The position numbers and the translations under genes are program-made. The notes under the pieces were generated by a model. It made no database searches and was not told the origin of the DNA. It was given only the letters and a program-made list of their open reading frames with translations. A stretch of 64,000 bases of DNA from Zingiber officinale. Taxonomy: Eukaryota > Streptophyta > Magnoliopsida > Zingiberales > Zingiberaceae. The stretch lies in contig NC_056004.1 of NCBI RefSeq assembly GCF_018446385.1, positions 52,704,523 to 52,768,522 on the forward strand, given 5' to 3'. Each line of letters starts with the position of its first letter. The stretch's first letter is position 1. Below, piece after piece: positions 37,711 through 50,500 of the stretch.

Positions 37711-38582
37711 TATTTTATTATTACTATTTTAAAGAATCTCATATTTCAAACTCAAACTCTATTCCATCAGCACATGGTCTTCTATGGCAGGATGAACCAT
37801 AGATGTGTGCCAACGGCCTTGATAAGGACAACAAAGTACATGACTAAATAACCTTACAATAGATGTCAATTCTACAACCATAAGACAATTTTTTTACTAT
37901 CAACTGATCTTTTTTATACTTCATTGGATCGAGCGCAAACGCAAGGGCCCTTATATTACATCAGAAAGCGGGTCGTGCCGGTCAGTATGCAGAGGGCTTG
38001 CAATTTGTGCAGTTAAAAATCTGTAACTATTGTTGGGATCTACAGTGTTGCTGTCTCTGAAAATTTAAGCACTTTATGATATAGACCTCATTATCCAACG
38101 ATGTGAAATATAATTCATAGAAAAAACACATTGTCAATGTGTTAATACATACGATGTGATACATAATTCATTAAAAACATGATGGTATGTGTTAAGCAGA
38201 ATCCGTGCTCAAATTGATATTAGTATATGAAAATTCATGATAGAATTATTAAAATTCCCAAGTTTGTGTTAAATTTAATGATAAGCCATAGTTTTCAAAA
38301 CGAAACAAAAAGTTTAAAATGAAGCACAAGAGAAAGAACGCAGCTGGAGTGATTGTAACCACAAGAGTGGTCATTTTCAACGAGAGAACAGCTTTATCCT
38401 ACCACGAGCAGACGATGAGCAAGAGGTTTTGTACATTAAGAATTGATAATATTACATCGCAATGTGACGTCCTATGCGTGTTACGACAAGTTCTTATCGT
38501 AGTAGGAACAGCTGTTTCACCTTTATCACGTTGACAAAGCATCCAACAAAGAACAATGGTCATTTTGAAAGTTTACCCCATT
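37711..38582. other. 3' flank of the E3 ligase gene
   Basis: No further gene or transposon was recognised. The 3' UTR of the minus-strand E3 ligase gene should lie in the right part of this stretch. Confidence 0.5.
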
Positions 38583-41500
38583 TCACTTGCTCCCTGATGT
38601 AGAGACCTCGGTATTGCAGATAGGGCATGCCTACAGGGAAAATAACCCACAACGGTTAGCTTTTAGCTTTAATGAACTTTCTGATGAATTTGGGACAAAA
38701 TAAATGTAATCTTGAATTAATCTCATATCCTAAGTAACATAATAACAAAGAAAAACAGAGGCGAGACAAAGAAAGGGAAAACAACGATTAGAATTTAGAA
38801 CTGTTCTGAGGTCATGCATTGGTGTAGCAAAATCTGCTCACCCATCTGAAGATCATTTGCAAGAAATTTTCTCATAACATTTATATACAGGTCAAACGTA
38901 AAAATTTTAAAAGTAAAATATTCCTCAAATCATTTTGCAATTAGTTGTGATAAGCATGCAAATTACTCCTCCATAACCATTTTGATTGAAAAACTATAAC
39001 AAAATTGACAGATTCATCTGCTCATTTGAACATGTGACTAAGTTGCCAATATGAGATCTAGTGACAACCGTCAATTTCTGCAGTTAGTCGCTCATAAGGG
39101 AAAGTAGGAGAAGTACTGCAAGACCACTAATCATCAATTGGATCCAATGGAGATGGGAATTCTAAATAGACCAATGTAGAAATTAAAAAAACAGATTCAA
39201 AACAAATAGCATTTACTGCCAAGGCAAGAAATAAACCATGAAAAGTGGACAGACAGCATCAGGCACTTGCAAGGCTCTATTAGATATTTCCAAACTGAGC
39301 AAATTGCAATCATCAAACCATTTAAGGTCTTTCTTGGAAGAAAAATAAACTTGTAGTTTTCAGTACTAATCTAGTAGCTAGAAATACATTATGGCAACAA
39401 TAAACAAACATCAATTAAATAAACTGCCGAACGACATATAATGCCTACACTAAATGAGGCAGGCAGCCAAATCATCAACCTGCATAATTACACAACTATT
39501 TCAAAAGACCCTGATAGAGAAAATCCCTATCTCAAAAAAAAAATTAAAAAACTCCCTAGTTGCCAAATGATCGATGTTAGCCAAACTTGAATAAACCGTG
39601 CAATGCATAGGTTTTGAAAAGCCTTGTATTTTAACACTTCCAGTTAATCTAGAGTATACAACTAGAAATATTTATTTATAACAAATAATTCCCATTTTTA
39701 TAAAGTAGGATCCTTTAGTTAATTCCTTTTTCTTGTAAGTCCACTATATTAAAGTACATCCAACATTCTTGATGTTTCTCTGCTAGTCTTTAGTGCTTGA
39801 GATCATGCAGAAATCAGAAACACAGGGTTTTTTTTTTCTAACCTACTTGTTTGGCCCACCTTAAAAGGCCGCCTCCAACAAAAGCGGTGTGGGTTAGGCC
39901 CGCCTCCCGCCTAGGAGCCACCTAGGCGGCCGCCTACAACGTCATTTAGAACACTGAGTGATAAGAAGATCTCAGTGTCATGAAAATCTGCCTAGGATAC
40001 TGCTCAAGAACAGTTGAAACTAGTGCAGGATGTCAGAGCAAAAGAAGTGAGGGGAGAGGAGACAATAGAGGTAGTTCATAATGACTGAAACTCTTGGAAA
40101 AATTGCTCTTAAAGGCCATCTTGACGGACACCTATTAATTGGCTGAGGCAGTCCACCTAGGCGGTCTAGACAAATCTAACACAAAATTAATTTTTTATAA
40201 GTTGTTTTTTTTTTTACATTAGTTATTTATTATATTTTAATATTGTAGCATGCTACTAATTATACCCAAGCTATTTGTCTTCTTACGATTTGGATTTATG
40301 AATATAAAATTATCAAGTTTTATGTTTTGTGGCAAATTTTATTTTCTTAGTTCAAATGTAAAACGTGAAATCTTTCATTGTTGTTGTGTGTTGCATTTAT
40401 TTATCAATTATGACTTGTTTATTTAACACTTAGATACATTAATATTAATTATCCTTAATTTAATATACTTTCACTTTTCCATTTTTAATATGATTTTAAT
40501 ACCGGCTGCTTAGACTGGTCCAGATGTTAGGCAGTGGGCAAATGCCTACACCAAGAATTGCATTTTATTACCTTGCTTGGAAATAAAGAGACAGTAGACA
40601 AGTGGAGTAAATGGCTTTTAATTTAGCATTTATGGTAATTATTCTTCCATATTTCAAATGGATGCAATGGATGGATCCAATTGTTGTTTCTTAAATTCCT
40701 TTTGCTATGAGGAAATGGTTATCATATTGATGAAATGAATTTTTGTTGTGATAGGATTGTTTTTTCATCCTTGGCTCGGGTATTCTTTGAATATATGTAT
40801 AGTCACATAATCAACGATATATCAAAGAGGTACAAATTAAGAAACAGGCCAGCATATCTTTGTAGTTAAACAAGTGCAAACATGAATTATCAGAATAAAT
40901 ACTAGATGTAGGCACTCCAATATGAATACAAACTCCATTAAAGATACAAAACATGGATACACAAGAACGTGCTACTGACTTTTCATATTACATACCTTGT
41001 TTAGTTGGAGCCACTTGTTAATACATTCAGAATGGTATTTATGCTTGCAAGAAAGCACCACCAATGAATCACCATCCTCATATTCCAGCCGGCATATAAC
41101 ACATCTGCAGCAATCATTTAAAACTTGAGATGGATAATAACTTAATAAATCTTAAATTGACGAACAATAATATAAGCAAGTCGGAGATATGCATACTGTT
41201 CAGCATTATTATCTTGCACATTTTCTGCCTTGTAATTGACTGAAGGCAGAGCAGCAATTGTTTCGAAAGAAAGGCCTCTGTTTTCAGTTCCAACTACTTC
41301 CCCCAGTGCAACCAGCTCCTGAAGAAGAGATTACAGACAAGATCAGATAAACTTCAAAAGATGAGCCAAAGTCTATCAGCTAAAAAATTCCCCTACCTCA
41401 TATGAGTATTCATCTGGATCAATTTCTTGCCAAGCATCCTGAGATATAATTTATGGCATATGAGCCAAGTGCATAACTGGGCAAACTCTAAGACATTGAT

Positions 41501-44500
41501 CTAGTATTTATGTGTTTTCAGATGTAAGTCATCATTTTGATAAGAATATGCCAATTCAACGTCCATGTCTTACAATTTTAAATTTTCACATTAGGGTTCT
41601 AAAGCATGGCATTCGAACATTATCATGCAACCATTGTCTTTTCTTAAAAAAATCATCCTTGAACTTTAAGCATGTAAATGAGAAATCAACAAAAGCCAGA
41701 TTTTGCCCTCTTATATGTAACATTTCCAATACAACTAACACCAAATTCCACAGAAAACATGTTTCCCTAATTCTATCTCCTGATTAATAATAAGGTCAGT
41801 CAAAAACATCCAGTTAAGATTAAAAATCAATTGATACTGTGAGAAACTATGATTTTGTAATCATGTATATTCCTAAAATTAGAGTAAAAAATTTCATAAA
41901 TCATGGAATACAATAGCATAGAGGTTTTATTAAAATTTTATTAAGGATAAATCGTAACAATGTCTAACAAGGGTTAGAGTCTCATGTATTAAATAAGTTT
42001 TGAGTTGATACAATTTTCAATTTCCAACATGGCATCAAAACAAAATCCTAGTCGTGTCTTCAAACCCCCTAACCATCGATCCAATCCCTAGTTGTCGCTC
42101 CTATCACACCTAACACTAGCCTCCTCTCCCTCGTGTCTTGATCACAATGGCTAGAGTGGTATAATTGTGGAACAAAGTCATGGTTAAAGTGAGTGACGAC
42201 GGTTGGTATCAAAGGTGACGACGACTTCCAATGATCTTATTTTCCAATAGTATCGATCGAGTTCATTAATCCATCAGTAAAATTAATCTAATTTGTTGTC
42301 TAAATCATGGTGGAGCACAATAATGCATAGAAGCTGATGGCACTAGAGAAGCAAAAAACCATCAGCAATTGGCTTTTGGTTGCCTCCTCCCAAAAGGCTA
42401 GGTGTGTTAGGGTTGTCGTAGCTTGCTTTTTGGTGATGATATGCAGTGGGATATACAAGAAACAAAAATACAACCCTAACACAAGGATTTACTTGGTATC
42501 CACCTCAAGAAGAGATGACTAATCCAAGGATTCACACACACACGAGCACTCTCCATTATGAAAACACTCTTTTACGGTAACTACCGAAGGCGGAGAAGCC
42601 CTACAACACTCTCAGTACAAGAAGAAAGAAGGGGAAGCAAATACAATTGAAATCTTACAAGATTTACACTGGAAACCCTAACCCTAGCTTCTTCTTCTTA
42701 TCGTAGATCGCCTCTTGACTTGGACGTGCACAAGCACTTGCCTCCAAGAACCTTCAAGAACTGACGGTGAGAGCTCGGAGAAGTTGTTGTGTAGATCGGA
42801 GAAGAATCGGGCGAAGAAGTGCTGAAGAAGACGCTCGCAACGGCTTTATCCAGCACCAACGATCGGATCCCAATCAATTGGGAAGGCTTTGGATCGATCG
42901 GTTGATCGATCTAGAGCGCCTCTGTGCTCTCTGGAAATTGCCTGAATCGATTGTCCAATCGATTCACATGTCTTGCGCGATTTCCAAGCTCTCAATCGAT
43001 CACCTGATCGATTGGAGGCTCCCAATCGATCGGGCGATCGATTGGGAGGGCTTCTGTGCAACGACGTCACTCCCCCAATCGATCCACTGATCGATTGGGA
43101 GGAGTTTTTTGTCACGGCCACAGTCCAATCGATCAACTGATCGATTGGGCATGATTCAATCGATCGGTTGATCGATTGATCCAACTTGATTTGCCCTAAT
43201 CAAGTCTCAAGCCCCTAATACCCAACATCTGGTCAGCTATGACCTGTTGGGACATCATGCCTAGTATCCGGTCACCCTCGACCTACTAGGACTTCCTCAC
43301 CAAGTGTCCGGTCAATCCCTTTGACCCACTTGGACTTTTCTCCTCGTGACAAGTATCCAGTCAATCCTTTGACCTACTTGGACTTCTCAATACCAGGTGT
43401 CCAGTCAACCTTGACCCACCTGGATTTCCACGTGCCTGGCTTCACTCACCAGGACCTTCACCTAGTTTCACTCACTAGGATTTTTATACTGCCTAGCTTT
43501 ACTCACTAGGTCTTTCACCTGGCTTCACTCACCAAGATTTCTCAACTGCCTGGCTTCACTCACCAGGACTTCTCCTCTGCCTAGCTTCACTCACTAGGTC
43601 TTTCACCTGGCTTCACTCACCAGGATTTTCTTTCTGCCTAGCTTCACTCACCAGGATTTTCGCCTAGCTTCACTCACTAGGATTTCCCATCTGCTTGGTT
43701 TTACTCACCAAGACTTTCACCTAGCTTCACTCACTAGGATTTCTCATTTGCTTAGCTTCACTCACCGGGACTTTCACCTAGTTTCATTCACTAGGATTTT
43801 CATACTGCATGACTTCACTCACCAGGACTTCCCAGTCAAGTATCCGGTCAGTCTTGGCCTACCTGACTCTTCTTCACATCTAACTGGTCAACCTTGACCA
43901 GAGGAGAATTGTACCAACAATCTCCCCAAATGAACGATTGCACTTGCAATCTCCATGTATTGTCAAACATCGAAACCTAAACAACAAGACTGAAGCTTGA
44001 GCCAACTCAAGCTTAGTCATCCAGCTCAACCTTGACCCAAAGGATATTGCACCAACAATCTCCCCCTTTTTGATGTTTAACAATACCTTTAAGTTAGGCT
44101 AATCCCATAGCCTCAACTTCATTTCATGCCAAGGCATGAATGAGGGTTTCCTTCATTCTCCCCCTTTCCTAGAGGACAAACTCCCTCTTTAGGTAATAAA
44201 GGTCTAACTTAAACCCTACATTCTCTCCCTATTGGCACACATCAAAAAGAACTCTCCCCCTGAAGAGTTACTCACCATTGTTCACAACTTTACTCGTTAT
44301 TCACAACACCATAATGAAAGTCTCATACCCTTCATTATCTTCAACGCTCACCTTTGAGCGTTAACCAATCCAACAATGAAGGTCTCATACCTTTCACTGT
44401 ATTAAATGCTCACCCTGGAGCATTATTCCACATTATGATGCTCATCCTAGAGCATTCATAACCCCACAATGAAGATATCCACTCTCCATTGTTTTTCAAC

Positions 44501-47500
44501 GCTCAACCTTGAGCATTGTTTTTCTAAACAAAGGTTTAACCACCTTCAATTGTTTTAGAAAATAAATTTCATGTCCTTAAAGAGTAACTCCCCCTAAAGA
44601 CATGCTTCAACCTTTTGTCATTGCACCAACAATGACTTGGAATCCCCAAATATTTAGGAAACCCAAATTTAGAAGTTTTGATGTTCAAAAATCCAAAATT
44701 GAAACCAAACCTTAACTTAAACCTCTACTTAGTCTTCCTTAACCAATCCATCCTTGTTTTCATCATGAAAACTCTCCCTAAATATATACAAATGTGTGTT
44801 GAGGGGGTTAGGAATGGTGACCTAGACTAAAAACGGTCTAAAATGCTAAAATTATGCTTTCCCAGCCGAAATCAGCACTTCAATAGATCAATGGATCGAT
44901 TAAAGCAGTGTGGATCCATCGGTGGATCGATCCAGCGAGCTTCTGCTCGCGATAACAACCTTCTCAATTGATCACCTGATCGATTGAGGCACTTCAATCG
45001 ATCGGGTGATCAATTGAATGCCTGATTTTCTGAAGTTTGATTTCAGTGAACTTCAGAAACTCCCCAAAAATTTTACAAAATTCTAAAAATCGTGAAAATT
45101 CGTGTAGGCATTACTTAGGGTATACACTATCAAGGAAAAATAGTTTTCTATGAAAATGCTTCCTATTTTCAAAAATTGACACAAACTTGAAAACTTGTAA
45201 AAACTTTAGTGTTTTCTTCAAGTTTGTGTCTAACTTTTTAATGATGATTACTATTAAAAGATAGTCTTCACTAAGATTTTCCAAAGGGTATTTAAAATTA
45301 TTTTCAAAACCAATATCCAAGCATGTTTTTTAGGCTCAGTGCAGATGACTTGTACATTAGCTTTCCTAATGATTGAAAAACACATAATTATATGGTTTGA
45401 TGAACCTAAAACTTAAAAGAATGCACTAAATCAACATCTTGAGTTTTGTTTATCGTCCTAACATCTCACTTGTATATAATGTGTACTAAAACACATACAA
45501 GTCACCTTATAGGTCTTTGTGAGATGTAAAGTTTGGTTTTTACCTAAACTAGGGATCATGCATATCTACCTAGGCATTTTGAGATTATTAACATCTACCT
45601 ATGATGTTACTTGTTAGTAAATGTCATTGTCCTTAATTGCAAGGAATAAAAAAAATGCATGATGTGTTATGACATACATCAAAATAAATAATTTTCAAAA
45701 GAAAATTCGCTAGAGCTACATGATGTATGAATAACATGACATAGTATTTTTGTATTTTTCATAATGAAACATGAATGCAACATATGATGTCACGGCATAT
45801 GAAGGGCAAACAATCATGGTAAATTAGCATAAATAAAATATACTTAGATTACCTATCTAAGTATCCTTAAACCATAGCTAACTTAAAATTTTAAATCCTA
45901 GATTGCCAATGATCTTCTTAAGAAAATGTCAAAACCCAACTTGGCATTTCTGTTACTCTTAATTTGTTGTGCCAATTAAAATTACACATACTTCCTCAAA
46001 ATTTGGCACACTTTACTCATTCAAAGGGTAATCATTTTAAATTAAGGTCTACCTTACCCTTAACTTTCTAAGAAAATACCAAAAAACCCCAACTTGGCAT
46101 TTCTTATCCTTTTCTAAATGTGTCAATTTAAAATAAGTCCAATTCCTCAATTCTTGACACATTTTACACTTCCAAAAAGTAAACAAATTTTAAAATAAGG
46201 CTTACATTTGCCCTTAATTCTTTAAGAAAATGCCAAAATCCCAACTTGAAATTCTTTGTGCTTGATTTCTTGTGCCAATTTAAAAATTACCTCAAATTTC
46301 TCAAATTATAGCACATTTTGCTCTTCTTAAGAATAAACAAGTAATCTATTTCATTTTCAAAAGTTAATAATAACCTTAAAAATGCTCTCCGAGTGTCAAC
46401 TTCATCAAAGTTGAGTTAACTACCCTTCCAATTAGAATTGACACTCTCTAACCCATCTAAGGAGTAGAGAAAATGCTCCTAGGAACCCAAAACCTATTGG
46501 TGCTCCTTGGATACTCTAGGTACTCACTAGGGATAACTTCCCTAGATATCTTCCTAATGACCTTGTTAAGCTTCTTAGAAGCCTTGGTCACCTTTTCTAT
46601 GTCAACTTTAGGGATTGCTTCTCTTGTGATCTTCTTAGTGACTTTCTTAGACCTCTTAGAAGTCTTAGTCACATTTGTTGTTGCAAAGATACTCCTATAG
46701 ATAACTTCCCTTGTATCCTTGACTTAACCGCTAGACCTAGGGTTGGTTCCATAGTTATATGGAACCCTATGATAAGAAGGCACATCCTTCTTGGTTTTAG
46801 GTTTGTATCCCAACCCCCTATGGCCATTGGATGGCTTATGTGCTCCTAGACTTATTTTATGCTCTTATTGTCTTTTTAGGATATTTTCCATCCTTATTAG
46901 GGTCTTTTCAATTTTATCAAGTCTTGACCTCAAGACTTGATTTTCTTCCCATAAATCCATAGATTTTGGTTTTTCATTGTGTCCTTGAGCATTTTTATTT
47001 TTAGGCTTATAACTAAAATCCTTAGAATTCTTGCCTAAAATTTTATCTACCTTCCTAGCCTTAGATGTGGTAGTTTTAGCATGAAGAGCTACATGTTTTT
47101 CCTTAATGCTATCATGCTTTCTATTTTTATGGTAAATAGCATTAAAATGAAATAAATTAGAGCTAGCATGCTTTTTACCATTATTTAAAGGGGTAGGCTC
47201 AATAAATGATACCTTGGGTTTTACCATGGAATCTCCCCCTTGACTTGTGCTTCCTCCTTTAGCCTTGACCGCTTTCTTCCCCTTTGGACATTAGCTCCGA
47301 TAATGTCCTTTTTTATGACACGAGAAGCACACAATGTGCTCCTTGCTCTTCTTTGTTATGGGGGTGGTCTTTTGGGGCTTCTTCTTGCCCTTTGTTGCCA
47401 CTTGGCTCTTCTTCTTGGCCAATTTGAGACACTTGCTCTTGTAGTGTCCATGTTCCCTACACTCAAAACATATAATATGATTTTTATTTTTAATTGAAAT

Positions 47501-50500
47501 AATTTTACCTTCACATGTAGGGATGACACTTGATCCTCAATTTGATTCTTCATGACTTTTGGAGGTTGCACCTTTTCCTTCACTTGACCCGGAGGTAGAG
47601 GCCTCTTCTTGCTCCGGTGTCAATGAACTACACTCCCCCTCAATCCTAGAGGTGGAGGCTTCATCGTCATCATCCTCATTTACATGAAATAAGGAGTATG
47701 CTCCCTCCTTATCTTTTTCTTTGCATTTTGTAGAGGATGAAGCTTCTTGTTCCTCTTCTTCGAAAGTTGAGCATCTCTCAACTTTCGAGTCCTCTCCTTA
47801 TTCCTTTTGGTCTTGATTCAATGAATCACCCTCATTTGATTCTTCTTAGTTTGGTACAGAAATCTCATGAACCTTTGCCAATTTGTTCCAAAGCTCCTTG
47901 GCATCCTCGAATTTTCCAATTTGAGCCAAAATATTGCTTGGCAATAAATTGACCAATAACTTGGTCACCTTATCATTTGCCTCACTCCTTTGAACTTGCT
48001 CTTGGCTCAATTTGCTCTTCTTGAGGATCTTGCCTTTTGAATTTCTTGGAGCTTCGAAGCCTTCCATTAGAGCAAACCATTGCTCTATCTCCACCATCAA
48101 GAAATTTTCGATCCTTGATTTCCAAAGATCGAAGCTTGTTGAAGTGAATGGTGGAGGCACCCTTGTGTCGAATCCGAATCCATCTCCGAATTCCATTTGA
48201 AGTTGAACTCTTGATAAAATCATTGGCTTGATGGAATTTGCTTCAACTTCTTTACCCTCTAGCCTTGTTGCCCCTTCCGACGATGATTCCGGTGAAGAGC
48301 GACCTCGCTCTAATACCACTTGTTAGGGTCGAAAAGTAGCTAGAGGGGGGTAAATAGCTCGTCGCGTTCATCGTAGCTTAACGGAATATACAAGAAACAA
48401 AGATACAACACTAACACAAGGATTTACTTGGTATCCACCTCAAGAAGAGGTGACTAATCCAAGAATCCACACACACGAGCACTCTCCACTATGAAAACAC
48501 TCCTTTACGGTAACTACCGAAGGCGGAGAAGCCCTACAACACTCTCAGTACAAGAAGAAAGAAGGGGAAGCAAATACAATTGAAATCTTACAAGATTTAC
48601 ACTGGAAACCCTAACCCTAGCTTCTTCTTCTTGTCGTAGATCGCCTCTTGACTTGGACGTGCACAAGCACTTGCCTCCCAGAACCTTCAAGAACTGGCGG
48701 TGAGAGCTCGGAGAAGTTGCTGTGTAGATCGGAGAAGAATCGGGCGAAGAAGTGCTGAAGAAGACGCTCGCAACGACTTTATCCAGCGCCAACGGTCGGA
48801 TCCCAATTGATTGAATTGCTCTCAATCGATTGGGGAGGCTTTGGATCAATCGGTTGATCGATCCAGAGCGCCTCTGTGCTCTCTGGAAATTGCCTGAATC
48901 GATTGCCCGATCGATTCACATGTCTTGCACGATTTCCAGGCTCCCAATCGATCACCTGATCGATTGGAGGCTCCCAATCGATCGGGCGATCGATTGGGAG
49001 GGCTTCTGTGCAATGACGTCACTCCCCCAATCGATCCACTGATCGATTGGGAGGAGTTTTTTTTGTCGCGGACACAGTCCAATCGATCAACCGATCGATT
49101 GGGCATGATTCAATCGATCAACCGATCGATTGGGCATGATTCAATTGATCAACCGATCGATTGGGCATGATTCAATCGATCAATTGATCTAACTTGATTT
49201 GCCATAATCAAGTCCCAAGCCCCTAATACCCAACATCTGGTCAGCCATGACCTGTTGGGATATCATGCCTAGCATCCGGTCACCCTCGACTTGCTAGGAC
49301 TTCCTCACCAAGTGTCCAGTCAATCCGTTTGACCCACTTGGACTTTTCTCCTCGTGCCAACTATCCGGTCAATTCTTTGACCTACTTGGACTTCTCAATA
49401 CCAGATGTCCGGTCATCCTTGACCCACCTAGATTTCCACGTGCCTGGCTTTACTCACCAGGATCTTCACCTAGCTTCACTCACTAGGATTTTCATACTGC
49501 CTAGTTTCACTCACTAGGTCTTTCACCTGACTTCACTTACCAGGATTTCCCAATTGTCTGACTTCACTAACCAGGACTTCTCTTCTGCCTAGTTTCACTC
49601 ACTAGGTCTTTCACCTGGCTTCACTCACCAGGATTTTTCTTCTGCCTAGCTTCACTCACCAGGAGTTTCACCTAACTTCACTCAATAGGATTTTCATACT
49701 ATCTGGCTTCACTCACCAGGACTTCCTAGTCAAGTATCCGGTCAGTCTTGACCTACCTGACTCTTCTTCACATATAATTGGTCAACCTTAACCAGAGGAG
49801 AATTCTACCAACAATCTCCCTAAATGAATGATTGCACCTGCAATCTCCATGTATTGTCAAACATCGAAACCTAAACAACAAGACTCAAGCTTGAGCCAAC
49901 TCAAGTTTAGTCATCTAGGTCAACCTTGACCCAAGGGATATTGCACCAACAAGGTGGTGATACTCTGCCTTCCATAATGTCACCACTATGGTCAATGTCC
50001 GCTTCCTCAACCTCATGTACATTGGGGACCCAGTGTTGTCATACTCTTGATATAGTGGATAGTCACTGTACACACCATTTGGAAAATGGTGGAGATGCAA
50101 GAGATTGTTCCCCAAAAGCGGTTCAATCACTACACAAGCTCGGGCAGCACGTGTTTGGGAAAGCTCTTTTAGCTATGAGAAGGTCACTCAAGCTAGTCAT
50201 CCAAAGAAAGTAACAAAAGCTATAGTATTCAATTTTGCCAATGATGGCTCAAGATAATTTCTCATCATCAAACATCTACTTGCATTAGGTCCTTGCAGAT
50301 TCCTACTAATTTGTACCCCTTACATATCTACACAGACAACTTGCAAACATATTTACTAACTAGTTCAGTATTTTAAAGTATTGCATTTAAGAGGAAAATG
50401 ATAAATATCTTTTCACTGGCTTGAGGAAGAGTGTGGGAAATCATGATTTTGTAATCATGGGATGCCCCTAAATTTAGACTAAAAATATTTTTGTAAACCA

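Larger units (their letters stand above)
42405..49951 (-). mobile_element. Sirevirus-like gag-only element G
   Basis: A 7.5-kb element read right to left, flanked by AGGTG at 42400-42404 and 49952-49956. Its 5' LTR is 49951-48321. A primer site (GGTATTAGAGC on the minus strand, plus 48307-48318) and gag (48319-46457) follow. Then come 2.4 kb of non-coding DNA, the polypurine tract AAAAAGGGGGAGAT (plus 44058-44071) and the 3' LTR 44057-42405. No integrase, reverse transcriptase or RNase H was found. It sits inside TRIM H, within the large intron of the E3 ligase gene and on the same strand as that gene. Confidence 0.9.

Noticed and set aside
39880..40170. CGCCTAGGCGG-like palindromes as a possible MITE in E3 ligase intron 6
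   Set aside because: No terminal inverted repeats or target duplication could be placed, so no element is claimed.
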